41,737 nt of DNA from Mycolicibacterium peregrinum (GTDB lineage Bacteria; Actinomycetota; Actinomycetes; Mycobacteriales; Mycobacteriaceae), in NCBI RefSeq assembly GCF_001665625.1, contig NZ_LZSY01000192.1, forward strand, positions 1 to 41,737. Direction: 5' to 3'. Positions 33,928 to 41,737 of this stretch are shown here, in pieces. A program made the position numbers and the translations under genes. The notes beneath the pieces were generated by a model. That model was given only the letters and a program-made list of their open reading frames with translations. It had not been told where the DNA came from and ran no database searches. Each line of letters starts with the position of its first letter. The first letter of the stretch is position 1.

Positions 33928-34038
33928 CAGAACTGGAACTATAGGGCCAGACGAAACCGTCACCGCAGCCCAGGGACCGGGCTGAAGGTTTGGGTACAGG
34001 GATTAGGTAAGAGGACGCCGTAGTTAGATGAAAGCGAA

Positions 34039-34905
34039 ATGAGTGAACTGCGGTTGATGGCGGTGCATGCCCACCCGGACGACGAGTCCAGCAAGGGTGC
34101 GGCTACCACCGCGCGCTATGCGGCCGAAGGTGTGCGCGTCATGGTCGTGACGCTCACCGGCGGCGAGCGCGGAGACATACTCAATCCGGCGATGGACCTG
34201 CCCGAGGTGCACGGCCGGATCAGCGAGGTGCGCCGTGACGAGATGGCCAAGGCCGCCGAGATCCTCGGCGTCGAGCACCACTGGCTGGGATTCGTCGACT
34301 CGGGTCTGCCCGAGGGCGATCCGTTGCCGCCGCTTCCGGACGGCTGTTTCGCGCGTGTGCCGCTTGCCGAGCCGGTCAGCCGCCTGGTCCGGGTGATCCG
34401 CGAGTTCCAGCCGCACGTGCTGACCACCTACGACGAGAACGGCGGCTACCCGCACCCCGACCACATCCGGTGCCACGAGGTCTCGGTGGCGGCCTACGAG
34501 GCGGCCGCCGACTACCGGCTGTACCCCGACGCCGGGACCCCATGGAACGTCTCGAAGCTGTACTACAACCACGGCTTCCTGCGTGAGCGCATGCAACTGC
34601 TGCAGGACGAGTTCGCCAAGTACGGTCGGCAGGGCCCCTTCGGCAAATGGCTGGAACACTGGGACCCGGACCACGACCCGTTCGCCAACCGGGTCACCAC
34701 CCGTGTTGAATGCTCGGAGTACTTCAGTCAGCGCGACGACGCGCTGCGCGCGCACGCGACCCAGATCGACCCGAAAGGCGATTTCTTCCATGCGCCGATC
34801 GAGTGGCAGCAGCGGCTCTGGCCGACTGAGGAGTTCGAGTTGGCGCGGTCGCGTGTCCCGGTGAATCTGCCGGAAGACGACCTGTTCACCGGGATTGAGA
34901 AATGA
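34039..34905 (+). CDS. mca: Mycothiol S-conjugate amidase
   Basis: Zinc-dependent amidase of 288 aa that cleaves mycothiol S-conjugates, releasing mercapturic acids for export and recycling GlcN-Ins. The metal-binding motifs are AVHAHPDDESSKGA (residues 8-21) and YPHPDHIRCHEV (about 134-145). TLTGGERGDI and TTYDENGGYPHPDH are characteristic of the MshB/Mca family, and WDPDHDP plus the length distinguish Mca. Length equals Rv1082 as recalled. ATG 34039 with a weak purine-rich leader. The stop overlaps the next start by 4 bases. Confidence 0.96.
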   Translation: MSELRLMAVHAHPDDESSKGAATTARYAAEGVRVMVVTLTGGERGDILNPAMDLPEVHGRISEVRRDEMAKAAEILGVEHHWLGFVDSGLPEGDPLPPLPDGCFARVPLAEPVSRLVRVIREFQPHVLTTYDENGGYPHPDHIRCHEVSVAAYEAAADYRLYPDAGTPWNVSKLYYNHGFLRERMQLLQDEFAKYGRQGPFGKWLEHWDPDHDPFANRVTTRVECSEYFSQRDDALRAHATQIDPKGDFFHAPIEWQQRLWPTEEFELARSRVPVNLPEDDLFTGIEK

Positions 34906-35207
34906 TCGACACTTTGACCGCAGTGATCACACTGCTCGCCGACGAGCCGCGAAATACCGGGCCGGAGTTCGGTAAGGCAACTCCGCTCGGCTTGCTCGTC
35001 ACGGTCGCGCTGCTGATCGGCACCTTCGCGCTGGTCTGGTCGATGAACCGCCACCTGCGCAAGCTGCCCGAGTCCTTCGACAGGGAACACCCCGAACCCG
35101 ACCAGGCCGCCGACGAGGGCACTGCCGACGGTGCCGGTGACGGCGACACGGTCGAGAACATCGCCGATGACCACCAGAGTCAGCCCCGTGAGCCGGGTAG
35201 CGGGTAA
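34902..35207 (+). CDS. Small membrane protein (Rv1083-like)
   Basis: Protein of 101 aa: an N-terminal amphipathic segment, one clear helix (LGLLVTVALLIGTFALVWSM), then a basic patch and a long acidic tail (EHPEPDQAADEGTADGAGDGD). The ATG overlaps the mca stop (ATGA), so translation is coupled. It resembles Rv1083 (88 aa) in place and form. Function unknown; a partner of Mca at the membrane is possible. Its last 41 bases overlap the DUF255 gene start. Confidence 0.75.
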   Translation: MIDTLTAVITLLADEPRNTGPEFGKATPLGLLVTVALLIGTFALVWSMNRHLRKLPESFDREHPEPDQAADEGTADGAGDGDTVENIADDHQSQPREPGSG

Positions 35208-37206
35208 CACGCTCGGCGGGTCCACCAGCCCGTACCTTCGCCAGCACGCCGACAACCCGGTGCACTGGCGAGAATGGACGCCCGAGGCGCTCGCAGAAGC
35301 GGCCTCCCGGGACGTCCCCATCCTGCTGTCCATCGGATACGCGGCCTGCCATTGGTGCCATGTGATGGCGCATGAATCGTTCGAAGATGCAGAGGTCGCA
35401 GCGGCCGCGAACGACGGGTTCGTCTGCATCAAGGTCGACCGCGAAGAACGTCCCGACCTGGACGCGGTCTACATGAACGCCACCGTCGCCCTGACCGGGC
35501 AGGGCGGCTGGCCCATGACCTGCTTCCTCACCCCGGATGGTCGGCCGTTCTTCTGCGGCACCTACTACCCGAAGCTCGGATTTCTCCAGCTGTTGGACGC
35601 CGTCGCCGAAACCTGGCGGGACCGGCGCGACGAGGTCGAGCGCGCCTCCGATCAGATCGCCACCGAGCTGCGCTCGATGTCGGCCGGGTTGCCCGGCGGC
35701 GGGGCGCCGGTGGGGCCCGAGTTGTGCGATCACGCGGTGGCGGCCGTGCTGAATGACGAGGACGTGTCTCACGGCGGCTTTGGCGGTGCGCCCAAGTTCC
35801 CGCCCTCGGCCTTGTTGGAAGGGCTGCTGCGCCACCACGAACGCACGGGGTCGGTGGCGGCGTTGTCGGCTGTCGAGCGTACGTGCGCGGCGATGGCCCG
35901 CGGTGGCATCTACGACCAGCTGGCCGGAGGATTCGCCCGCTACAGTGTCGACCCGCACTGGGTGGTGCCGCACTTCGAGAAGATGCTGTACGACAATGCG
36001 CTGCTGTTACGGGCCTATGCGCATCTGGCCCGGCGGACCGATGATCCGTTGGCGCGCAGGGTGACTGCCGAGACAGCTGGGTTCCTCATCGCGGATCTGG
36101 GTGCCGGTGCCATGTTCACCTCCTCGCTCGACGCCGACGCCGGTGGGCGCGAAGGGCTGACCTACGTGTGGAGGCCGGCCGAACTGCGCTCCGTCCTGGG
36201 TGAGGACGACGGAGCTTGGGCGACTTCACTTTTCGGGGTCACCGAGCGTGGCACCTTCGAACACGGCGCCTCGGTGCTGCAACTGCACCGCGATCCGGAC
36301 GACACTGCACGCTTCGAGTCGGTGCGCACGACGCTGTTGGCGGCCCGCGCGTCGCGTCCTCGGCCGGCCCGCGACGACAAGGTGGTGACCGCCTGGAACG
36401 GCCTGGCCATCACCGCGCTGGCCGAAGCCTCGGTGGCGCTCGAAAGCCCGGAATTGCTTTCTGCGGCAGTCGAATGTGCGCGCAGGCTGCTGGATCTGCA
36501 CGTGGTGAACGGCCGGTTGCGCCGGGCCAGTCTTGGGGGTGTCGTCGGGGAGAGTGCGGCGATCCTGGAGGATCACGCGGCGCTGGCCACCGCATTGCTG
36601 ACCCTGCACCAACTCACGGGATTCGGACTGGACGAGGCAGTGCGGCTCCTGGATGTCGCACTCGAACATTTCGCCGACCCCGATCAGCCGGGCCGCTGGT
36701 TCGACACCGCCGACGACGCCGAGCAGCTGATGGTGCGTCCCGCCGACCCGATCGACGGCGCGACACCGTCGGGCGCGTCGCTGATCGCCGAGGCCCTGCA
36801 GGCGGCGGGATACCTGACCGGCTCGCAGCGCTATGTCGATGCGGCGCAAGCGACTTTGTCTTCGGCCACGCCGATCCTGGCCCGCGCGGCCCGCTCCGGC
36901 GGGCACTGGCTGGCCGTGGCCGAAGCCCAGGTACGCGGACCGATCCAGATCGCGGTGGCCGGGGATCCGTCGTCGCCGCTGTTGTACGCTGCGCGCCGGT
37001 TGGCGCCCGGTGGGGCGCTGGTGGTCGGCGGTGCCCCAGGGACGGCCGACTCGTCGCCGTTGCTTCGAGGACGCGACCGGGTGGACGGCGCCGACGCCGC
37101 GTACGTGTGCCGCGGGACGGTCTGCGACCTGCCCGTCACCACGGTCGAAGCTCTGGCTGTCTCGCTGGGCGGTCAACCGCCGGACGGCGGAAGTGGCGCC
37201 GTGTAG
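35167..37206 (+). CDS. DUF255 thioredoxin-fold protein (YyaL/SPATA20-like, Rv1084-like)
   Basis: Protein of 679 aa. The N-terminal thioredoxin-like DUF255 domain holds SPYLRQHADNPVHWREW, then IGYAACHWCHVMAHESFED with the C-H-W-C redox-like motif, KVDREERPDLD and the cis-Pro region GGWPMTCFLTPDGRPFF. The remainder is an alpha/alpha-barrel with GGIYDQLAGGFARYSVDPHWVVPHFEKMLYDNA and a GFCDK-like DDKVVTAWNGLAITALAEA block (described by short cores HFEKML and WNGLAI). Function is unproven; the family is related to glycan epimerases. ATG 35167 overlaps the upstream gene; GTG 35188 is an alternative. Confidence 0.88.
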   Translation: MTTRVSPVSRVAGNTLGGSTSPYLRQHADNPVHWREWTPEALAEAASRDVPILLSIGYAACHWCHVMAHESFEDAEVAAAANDGFVCIKVDREERPDLDAVYMNATVALTGQGGWPMTCFLTPDGRPFFCGTYYPKLGFLQLLDAVAETWRDRRDEVERASDQIATELRSMSAGLPGGGAPVGPELCDHAVAAVLNDEDVSHGGFGGAPKFPPSALLEGLLRHHERTGSVAALSAVERTCAAMARGGIYDQLAGGFARYSVDPHWVVPHFEKMLYDNALLLRAYAHLARRTDDPLARRVTAETAGFLIADLGAGAMFTSSLDADAGGREGLTYVWRPAELRSVLGEDDGAWATSLFGVTERGTFEHGASVLQLHRDPDDTARFESVRTTLLAARASRPRPARDDKVVTAWNGLAITALAEASVALESPELLSAAVECARRLLDLHVVNGRLRRASLGGVVGESAAILEDHAALATALLTLHQLTGFGLDEAVRLLDVALEHFADPDQPGRWFDTADDAEQLMVRPADPIDGATPSGASLIAEALQAAGYLTGSQRYVDAAQATLSSATPILARAARSGGHWLAVAEAQVRGPIQIAVAGDPSSPLLYAARRLAPGGALVVGGAPGTADSSPLLRGRDRVDGADAAYVCRGTVCDLPVTTVEALAVSLGGQPPDGGSGAV

Positions 37207-37216
37207 CCTCGCGGCC

Positions 37217-37591
37217 ATGAGCCACGATGCTGCAGCCCTGGAGTCCTTCGTCAAGCGCTATCTCGACACCGTTGCGGGCGGGTCCGCTGCCGAGGTCGCC
37301 GCGCTGTACACCGATGACGCGACGCTGGAGGATCCGGTGGGCAGCGGTGAAGTGCACATCGGCCGTCAGGCGATCGAGGGCTTCTACAAGAACCTGACCG
37401 CGGCGGGAGCCGAGATCACGACCGAGCTGCTCAAGTTCCGTCCCGGCGGACACGAGGCGGCCTTCCTGTTCGCGATCGTCGTCGGCGGGGCGATGCGTAT
37501 CGAGCCCATGGAGGTCATGACGTTCGACGCGGAGGGCAAGATCACCGGCATGAAGGCCTACTGGTCGGCGGCTGACATCACGCAGCTTTAG
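37217..37591 (+). CDS. SnoaL/NTF2-like protein, ketosteroid-isomerase type
   Basis: Small cone-fold protein of 124 aa. VKRYLDTVAGGSAAEVAALYTDDATLEDPVG (core LYTDDATLEDPVG) places a Tyr at about 15 and Asp residues around 35-39, as in delta-5-3-ketosteroid isomerases, and EPMEVMTFDAEGKITGMKAYW is the typical end strand. It may be a steroid isomerase or a SnoaL-type cyclase/hydratase. ATG 37217 is 10 bp after the DUF255 gene, so it is probably in that operon. A strong terminator follows. Confidence 0.75.
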   Translation: MSHDAAALESFVKRYLDTVAGGSAAEVAALYTDDATLEDPVGSGEVHIGRQAIEGFYKNLTAAGAEITTELLKFRPGGHEAAFLFAIVVGGAMRIEPMEVMTFDAEGKITGMKAYWSAADITQL

Positions 37592-37603
37592 CAGTGTCTG
37601 CGG

Positions 37604-37637
37604 AGCCCCGCACCGCTTCGGTGGTGCGGGGCTTTTT
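37604..37637 (+). terminator. Rho-independent terminator after the SnoaL-like gene
   Basis: 11-bp perfect stem (agccccgcacc / ggtgcggggct), loop GCTTCGGT, then TTTTT. It separates the operon from the convergent hemolysin-III-like gene, whose stop is 8 bp further on. Confidence 0.88.
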
Positions 37638-37644
37638 CGTGGGC

Positions 37645-38388
37645 TCAGAAGACCGCGAACCACATGGCGATGTAGTGGCAGATCGCCGCTACCGCCGTGC
37701 AGGCGTGGAAGAACTCGTGATGGCCGAATGTCGTCGGCCACGGGTTGGGCCACTTGAGCGCGTAGAGCACGCCGCCGATGCTGTACAGCGCGCCGCCGAC
37801 GATCAGCAGCACCACCGCGGCCACGCCGGCACCGTTCATGATCGGCCCGATGAACCAGGCCGCGACCCAGCCCAACAGGATGTAGAGCGGCACGCCCAGC
37901 CAGCGTGGTGCCGACGGCCAGAACATCTTGAGCAGCACGCCGGCGATCGCCCCACCCCAGACGATCCAGAACAGCACCATGCCTTTGGATTCGGGCAGTG
38001 CCAGCAATGCGAACGGGGTGTAGCTGCCCGCGATGAAGATGAAGATCATCGAGTGGTCGGCGCGTTTCATCCATTTGCGCGCGTTCGGCGACTTCCACGT
38101 CACCCGGTGATACGTACCGCTCACGGCGAACATCGCCACGATCGTGAACGTGTAGAGCAGCGTGGCCAGACCTGCGCGGGTGGACTCCAGCGACCACGAC
38201 ACCGAAACCAGGGCCGCCCCGGCGATGAACGCGATGACCGCCGAATACACATGGATCCAGCCCCGTGCACGCGGCCTACCGAGGAACTGGGCGACGCCTT
38301 CGGCGACCGCTTCCGGAAGATCTTCAGCCGGCCGGTTCAGCGCGGCCGCAGAGCGGTAGGGCTTGGTGCTACCCGTCGGCGCAGTCAT
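37645..38388 (-). CDS. Hemolysin III-like (PAQR/YqfA) membrane protein (Rv1085c-like)
   Basis: Seven-helix membrane protein of 247 aa. The family motifs are visible: an early RGWIHVYSAVIAFIAGAAL, SGTYHRVTWKS with His, KRADHSMIFIFIAGSYTPF with Asp-His, and the terminal GHHEFFHACTAVAAICHY with a His pair. These histidine/aspartate residues bind zinc in PAQR-type hydrolases; the bacterial members are called hemolysin III and may have a lipid or ceramidase-like activity. GGAGGTGAC before ATG decides the start. Divergent from uppS, 56 bp away. Confidence 0.87.
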   Translation of the reverse strand: MTAPTGSTKPYRSAAALNRPAEDLPEAVAEGVAQFLGRPRARGWIHVYSAVIAFIAGAALVSVSWSLESTRAGLATLLYTFTIVAMFAVSGTYHRVTWKSPNARKWMKRADHSMIFIFIAGSYTPFALLALPESKGMVLFWIVWGGAIAGVLLKMFWPSAPRWLGVPLYILLGWVAAWFIGPIMNGAGVAAVVLLIVGGALYSIGGVLYALKWPNPWPTTFGHHEFFHACTAVAAICHYIAMWFAVF

Positions 38389-38430
38389 GTCACCTCCATT
38401 GAGAACCGTGGTGTACCCCGACGCTCACAG

Positions 38431-38436
38431 TAGTCT
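38431..38436 (+). promoter_or_regulatory. -10 element of a leaderless uppS promoter
   Basis: TAGTCT, matching TANNNT, is 8 bases upstream of GTG 38445, so the message begins at or one base before the start codon. Confidence 0.55.
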
Positions 38437-38444
38437 GGACTCTC

Positions 38445-39239
38445 GTGGACATCATTCCCCCGCGGCTCAAGGAACCGGCCTATCGGCTCTACGAGATGCG
38501 GTTGCGTCAGGAACTGGCGCAGTCCAGATCCGAACTGCCACGCCATATCGCGGTGCTGTGTGACGGGAATCGCCGCTGGGCGCGTGACGCAGGTTACGAC
38601 GATGTCAGCATCGGCTACCGGATGGGTGCCGCCAAGATCGCCGAGATGCTGCGCTGGTGTCAGGCCGCAGGCATCGAGATGACGACGGTCTACCTGCTCT
38701 CGACCGAGAATCTGCAGCGCGATCCGGAAGAGCTGTCGGCCCTGCTCGAGATCATCACCGACGTGGTCGAGGAGATCTGCGCCCCGACGAACACCTGGAC
38801 GGTGCGTACCGTCGGTGACCTGGAGTTGTTGGGGGAGGAGCCGGCCCGGCGACTGCGCGAGGCCGTAGAAAGCACGGCATCGAACGCGCCCGGTTCATTC
38901 CATGTGAACGTCGCCGTCGCCTACGGCGGCCGCCAGGAGATCGTCGACGCCGTGCGCTCGCTGCTGTCGAAGGAACTGGCCAATGGAGCCACCGCCGAGC
39001 AACTCGTCGAAGCTGTCACCGTCGAGGGCATCTCGGAGAACCTCTATACATCGGGCCAACCCGACCCGGACCTCGTCATCCGCACCTCAGGTGAGCAACG
39101 GCTCAGCGGATTCCTGTTGTGGCAGAGCGCATATTCGGAGATGTGGTTCACCGAGGCGTATTGGCCGGCCTTCCGGCGCGTCGACTTCCTGCGGGCCCTG
39201 CGCGATTACACCGCCCGCCACCGCAGATTCGGCAAGTAG
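38445..39239 (+). CDS. uppS: Short-chain cis-prenyltransferase (Z-farnesyl diphosphate synthase type)
   Basis: Cis-prenyltransferase of 264 aa. The substrate-binding block is HIAVLCDGNRRWARDAGYDD, with the catalytic Asp in CDGNRRWA; later motifs are YLLSTENLQR, VNVAVAYGGRQEIVDA and DLVIRTSGEQRLSGFLLWQSAYSE (core RTSGEQRLSGF). Its order and length match Rv1086 (262 aa, as recalled), which makes omega,E,Z-farnesyl diphosphate, the precursor of decaprenyl phosphate used for cell-wall polymers. GTG start by the leaderless promoter. Confidence 0.92.
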   Translation: MDIIPPRLKEPAYRLYEMRLRQELAQSRSELPRHIAVLCDGNRRWARDAGYDDVSIGYRMGAAKIAEMLRWCQAAGIEMTTVYLLSTENLQRDPEELSALLEIITDVVEEICAPTNTWTVRTVGDLELLGEEPARRLREAVESTASNAPGSFHVNVAVAYGGRQEIVDAVRSLLSKELANGATAEQLVEAVTVEGISENLYTSGQPDPDLVIRTSGEQRLSGFLLWQSAYSEMWFTEAYWPAFRRVDFLRALRDYTARHRRFGK

Positions 39240-39254
39240 TGCCAAACTGAACCT

Positions 39255-40616
39255 ATGGCTGCGCTGTCGGCAGTGGTTTTCACGCTCAGCTGGTGGCTGG
39301 GTCTCTACCTGCTCGCCCGCGACCCGCGTAAGCCCGTCCTGGTTCTCGCCGCGCTCGGGCTGACCAGCTTCGCTCTCGTGGTCGCGCTCGACGCGGTCCG
39401 GTTGGTTACCGGCTCGGAAATGCTCAGCCGCATCGAGATCTACCTGGTGGCGTTGCCCGGCATCGCCTGGTTCGCGGTCATGGTGGAACTCGCGCGCCCG
39501 GCCGACACGTTCCGATCGCGCGCCGGTGAGATCGCGGCGATCTTCGCCGTGGCCGTCCTGGCCTTCGCCGGGGCGGGGTTGGCCGGCAGCGTCGACGGGC
39601 CGTTGCGGACCGGCCACTGGGTGATGTTCGCGGTGATCTCGCTGTCCTCGCTGGGCGCCATGGTCAAGGCCGTCCTCGGCGGCGCCAAGCCCGGGTCGGT
39701 GGTGGGGTTCATCATCGTCGCGACACTGTTCTTCGCCCTCGGCAACGCGATCCTGGTGATCCCGCTCGGGTTGGTGCCGAGCTGGCTCGCGCTGGCATCG
39801 ACCGGATTCGATGTCGCCCTGCTCGGCGTCGCGGTCGCGATCTGGGATGCCTTCGACGAGGGCCAGGCGCTACGCGCGGACATGCGCCGCTCGATCATCG
39901 GCACGTTGGTGATCGCAGTTCCGTTCGCCGCCCAGGCCCTGATCGGCATGGTCGTGCTCGACGCCGGGACCGGCCGCACCGTCATGACCATCCTGCTGTT
40001 CACCAGCCTGGCCGTCGCCGTCGCGGTGGAGGTGCTGGCCGGTCCGCTGGCCGGCCTGCTCGACCGGCTCGCCTTCTCCAGGTCTCCGGACCTGCGCGCC
40101 GATCGTGAAGCCCTGCGCCAGACGGAGGCCGCGCTCCCGCTGCGATCTCCTCACCCGTTGGGCGGTATCGACGACGACGCCTTCGCCCGGCTCACCCGAC
40201 GCGCACTCGGCCATTACGGCGATCTGTCCAAGCTGGTCGCCAGCCCGCTGACGTCTCTGCCCGCCATCGACGACCGTCTGGCTCGACGCGGGGCACCGGA
40301 TCAGCCGCTGGAACGCGCCAACGAACTCAAGGCGCTGCTGGCCGATCGCATCGCCGCGCTCAAGCCGCGCGACAGCGGCGACTTCGGCACCACCGAGCAG
40401 TGGCGCCACTACAACTCGCTCTACTTCCCATATGTCGTCGGGGTCCGCGCCTATGCGCAGAACGCCACCGCCGCCGGGCTCGACCCGGTGGCTCGGCAGG
40501 CCTGGCAGTGGTTGGTCACCGAGGTGCCGCAGCGCTCCCTGCACAACTGGCAGAACGCGGCGGCACGCGTGATCGCGGCGGATCTGCGCGGCGATCTGGT
40601 CACTGCCAACGACTGA
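39255..40616 (+). CDS. Membrane protein with a C-terminal soluble domain, unrecognised
   Basis: Protein of 453 aa that I cannot assign. Residues 1-265 contain about eight hydrophobic helices beginning AALSAVVFTLSWWLGLYLLA, resembling the 7-8 helix sensor domains seen before histidine kinases and transcriptional regulators. Residues 270-453 are soluble and helical, with ARLTRRALGHYGDLSKLVASPLTSL and EQWRHYNSLYFPYVVGVRAYAQN (by its cores RRALGHYGDLSK and WRHYNSLYFPYVVG). No kinase or DNA-binding motif is visible. ATG 39255 is 15 bp after uppS, so co-transcription is likely. Confidence 0.7.
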   Translation: MAALSAVVFTLSWWLGLYLLARDPRKPVLVLAALGLTSFALVVALDAVRLVTGSEMLSRIEIYLVALPGIAWFAVMVELARPADTFRSRAGEIAAIFAVAVLAFAGAGLAGSVDGPLRTGHWVMFAVISLSSLGAMVKAVLGGAKPGSVVGFIIVATLFFALGNAILVIPLGLVPSWLALASTGFDVALLGVAVAIWDAFDEGQALRADMRRSIIGTLVIAVPFAAQALIGMVVLDAGTGRTVMTILLFTSLAVAVAVEVLAGPLAGLLDRLAFSRSPDLRADREALRQTEAALPLRSPHPLGGIDDDAFARLTRRALGHYGDLSKLVASPLTSLPAIDDRLARRGAPDQPLERANELKALLADRIAALKPRDSGDFGTTEQWRHYNSLYFPYVVGVRAYAQNATAAGLDPVARQAWQWLVTEVPQRSLHNWQNAAARVIAADLRGDLVTAND

Positions 40617-40741
40617 CGCCCGCACCGCGCTGACCTGGGCTTGGCAGTGCTTGGCAGTGTTTGGTGTCGATCTGGCAGCGGCTGGTGAGCAGTGTCGGAG
40701 GTGTTCCACCAATCGACACCCTCATCGCCGAGGAGCCCGAC
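40617..40741. repeat. Tandem and inverted repeats upstream of the four-helix protein
   Basis: Two exact 10-bp copies of cttggcagtg (40640-40659) and a partial third, then GGTGTCGAT (40663-40671), inverted as ATCGACACC (40712-40720). The second pair could form a long-loop hairpin. Possibly the operator/promoter region for the tandem paralogues. Confidence 0.4.
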
Positions 40742-41167
40742 ATGACCGCCACCCTGAACCAACCATTGGCCGACCCCACCGCCGGATCGGCCATCCACGA
40801 TTCCCTGCTGCGGTTCGCCCTGCGCGCCGATGCCACCGTCTGCGCCGGCGTCGGACTGCTGGTGGCCATGGCTGCCGATCAGCTGGCCCGCATCGCGGGC
40901 GTGTCGGCAACCGCCGGCTGGTTCGTCGGCGCGGCGCTGGTCGGCTACGGCGCCCTGTTGTACGTGCTCGCCGCCGCCCCGCGCGTGCGGCGGGTGGGCA
41001 TCGGCGTCCTCGCCGGCAACGTGGCCTTCGCAATCACCACGGTCGTCGCCATCGTGGCGGGCTGGTTGGCGTTGACCGGTGCCGGAATCGAACTGGTTCT
41101 CGGATTTGTCGGTGCCACCGCAGTACTGGCGTGGCTGCAATACCGCGGAGTGCGCCGTCTGGCGTGA
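40742..41167 (+). CDS. Four-helix membrane protein, first of a tandem paralogue pair
   Basis: Protein of 141 aa with four predicted helices and no recognised family. It begins with a short polar lead, then DSLLRFALRADATVCAGVGLLVA. Clear similarity to the next gene: DSLLR at the same place, the basic loop V-R-R/P-x-GIG, and the ending LQY-R/V-GVRR. ATG 40742 is preceded by GAGGAG at good spacing. Function unknown. Confidence 0.7.
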   Translation: MTATLNQPLADPTAGSAIHDSLLRFALRADATVCAGVGLLVAMAADQLARIAGVSATAGWFVGAALVGYGALLYVLAAAPRVRRVGIGVLAGNVAFAITTVVAIVAGWLALTGAGIELVLGFVGATAVLAWLQYRGVRRLA

Positions 41168-41180
41168 CTCCCTCCCGAGC

Positions 41181-41229
41181 CGGTGCGGGGTGCCCGCCGG
41201 AAGAGGTTACGGCGTGTATCCCCGCACCG
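41181..41229 (+). terminator. Long-loop 10-bp inverted repeat between the paralogues
   Basis: cggtgcgggg (41181-41190) pairs exactly with ccccgcaccg (41220-41229) around a 29-nt loop, 13 bp after the first paralogue. May be a terminator or an attenuator. Confidence 0.4.
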
Positions 41230-41286
41230 TGCTCCACCGCTCGAAGTGAATGCACGACAAGTAATCACCATCAGAGAAGGAGAATC

Positions 41287-41700
41287 ATGTCCGCCATCAC
41301 CTCCGCCGGATACGCAGGCACGACGAAGGCAACCGATTCGCTACTGCGGCTGGCCATGCGGCTCGACGCAGTCCTCGTCGGTATCAGCGGGATCGCTCTG
41401 CTGGCTGCGGCCGGATATTTCGCCGATCTCACCGGGCTGCCGAAATCCGTCGAGTACGGCGTCGGCATCTTCTCGGTGGTCTACGGAATCGCCGTGTTCG
41501 CCCTCGCCGGCATCGAACGGGTGCGCCCCGCCGGTATCGGCACCGTGATCGCCAACGCGGCCTGCACCGTCATCGCTCTGGTGGCCGTCTTCACGATGGC
41601 GCTGACCACCGCGGGCGTCGTGGTCGTCATCGGCGCCGGCCTCTACACGCTGGCGATGGCCGAGCTGCAGTACGTCGGGGTCCGGCGGATCCCGGCCTGA
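41287..41700 (+). CDS. Four-helix membrane protein, second of a tandem paralogue pair
   Basis: Protein of 137 aa, four helices, no recognised family. DSLLRLAMRLDAVLVGISGIALLAAAGYF lines up with its neighbour, as do VRPAGIGTVIANAACTVIALVAV and the ending LQYVGVRR. AAGGAG precedes ATG 41287. The stop is 37 bp before the window edge. Tandem duplication of one ancestral gene is the simplest explanation. Confidence 0.7.
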   Translation: MSAITSAGYAGTTKATDSLLRLAMRLDAVLVGISGIALLAAAGYFADLTGLPKSVEYGVGIFSVVYGIAVFALAGIERVRPAGIGTVIANAACTVIALVAVFTMALTTAGVVVVIGAGLYTLAMAELQYVGVRRIPA

Positions 41701-41737
41701 CCGTAAGCCGGTACAGCGCCCAGAGCCTGGGCTCTCG

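Overview
The window is 41.7 kb of GC-rich actinobacterial chromosome, almost certainly from a mycobacterium and most likely a fast-growing Mycolicibacterium. From fadD14 to uppS the gene order matches, as I recall it, Rv1058-Rv1086 of M. tuberculosis. Family lengths fit closely: FadA3 405 aa, Cbs 464 aa, GreA 164 aa, Mca 288 aa. Genes absent from that recalled locus have been added, and the PE_PGRS19/20 pair that interrupts it in tubercle bacilli is absent here.

Layout. 1-2.05 kb: end of a DctA-type dicarboxylate symporter, then two convergent paralogous small secreted proteins. 2.15-9.6 kb: a lipid/carbonyl block with fadD14, an alpha/beta hydrolase divergent from a TetR regulator, an ltp1-like thiolase with a small membrane protein, an Rv1059-like reductase preceded by a perfect KstR-type box, and a zinc alcohol dehydrogenase. 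9.6-12.4 kb: a class II glutamine amidotransferase and two patatin phospholipases. 12.7-17.2 kb: a glutamate-type dehydrogenase, a SulP transporter, lipoprotein LpqV, and a cysteine dioxygenase-rhodanese pair behind a Cys-Cys upstream ORF. 17.2-24.3 kb: a leaderless echA9-echA8-Rv1069c operon, a Bax-inhibitor-like membrane protein, a DUF559-type nuclease-like gene bracketed by palindromic repeats, and fadA3. 24.3-26.5 kb: an SGNH hydrolase and lipU. 26.5-32 kb: cbs and metB enclosing several proline-rich membrane proteins. 32-39.2 kb: a GPP34 protein, greA, a DUF4307-type protein, mca, a small membrane protein, a thioredoxin-fold DUF255 protein, a SnoaL-like protein, a hemolysin-III-like protein and uppS. 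39.2-41.7 kb: an unrecognised membrane protein and two tandem four-helix membrane paralogues.

Two themes recur. One is acyl-CoA and sterol-type catabolism: FadD14, the Ltp1-like thiolase, EchA8, EchA9, FadA3, LipU, patatins and a KstR box. The other is sulfur and cysteine metabolism: SulP, cysteine dioxygenase, rhodanese, Cbs, MetB and Mca.

The most interesting signal is at 16245-16334. A 14-codon ORF ending in tandem Cys codons overlaps a segment able to form 14 consecutive base pairs with the Shine-Dalgarno region of the cysteine dioxygenase gene. This looks like a cysteine-sensing translational attenuator, here on a cysteine-consuming enzyme. Several intergenic regions also hold distinct palindromic repeats (3.8, 5.5, 8.45, 21.9-23.0 and 30.1 kb). 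I saw no tRNA, rRNA, CRISPR array, insertion sequence or prophage.
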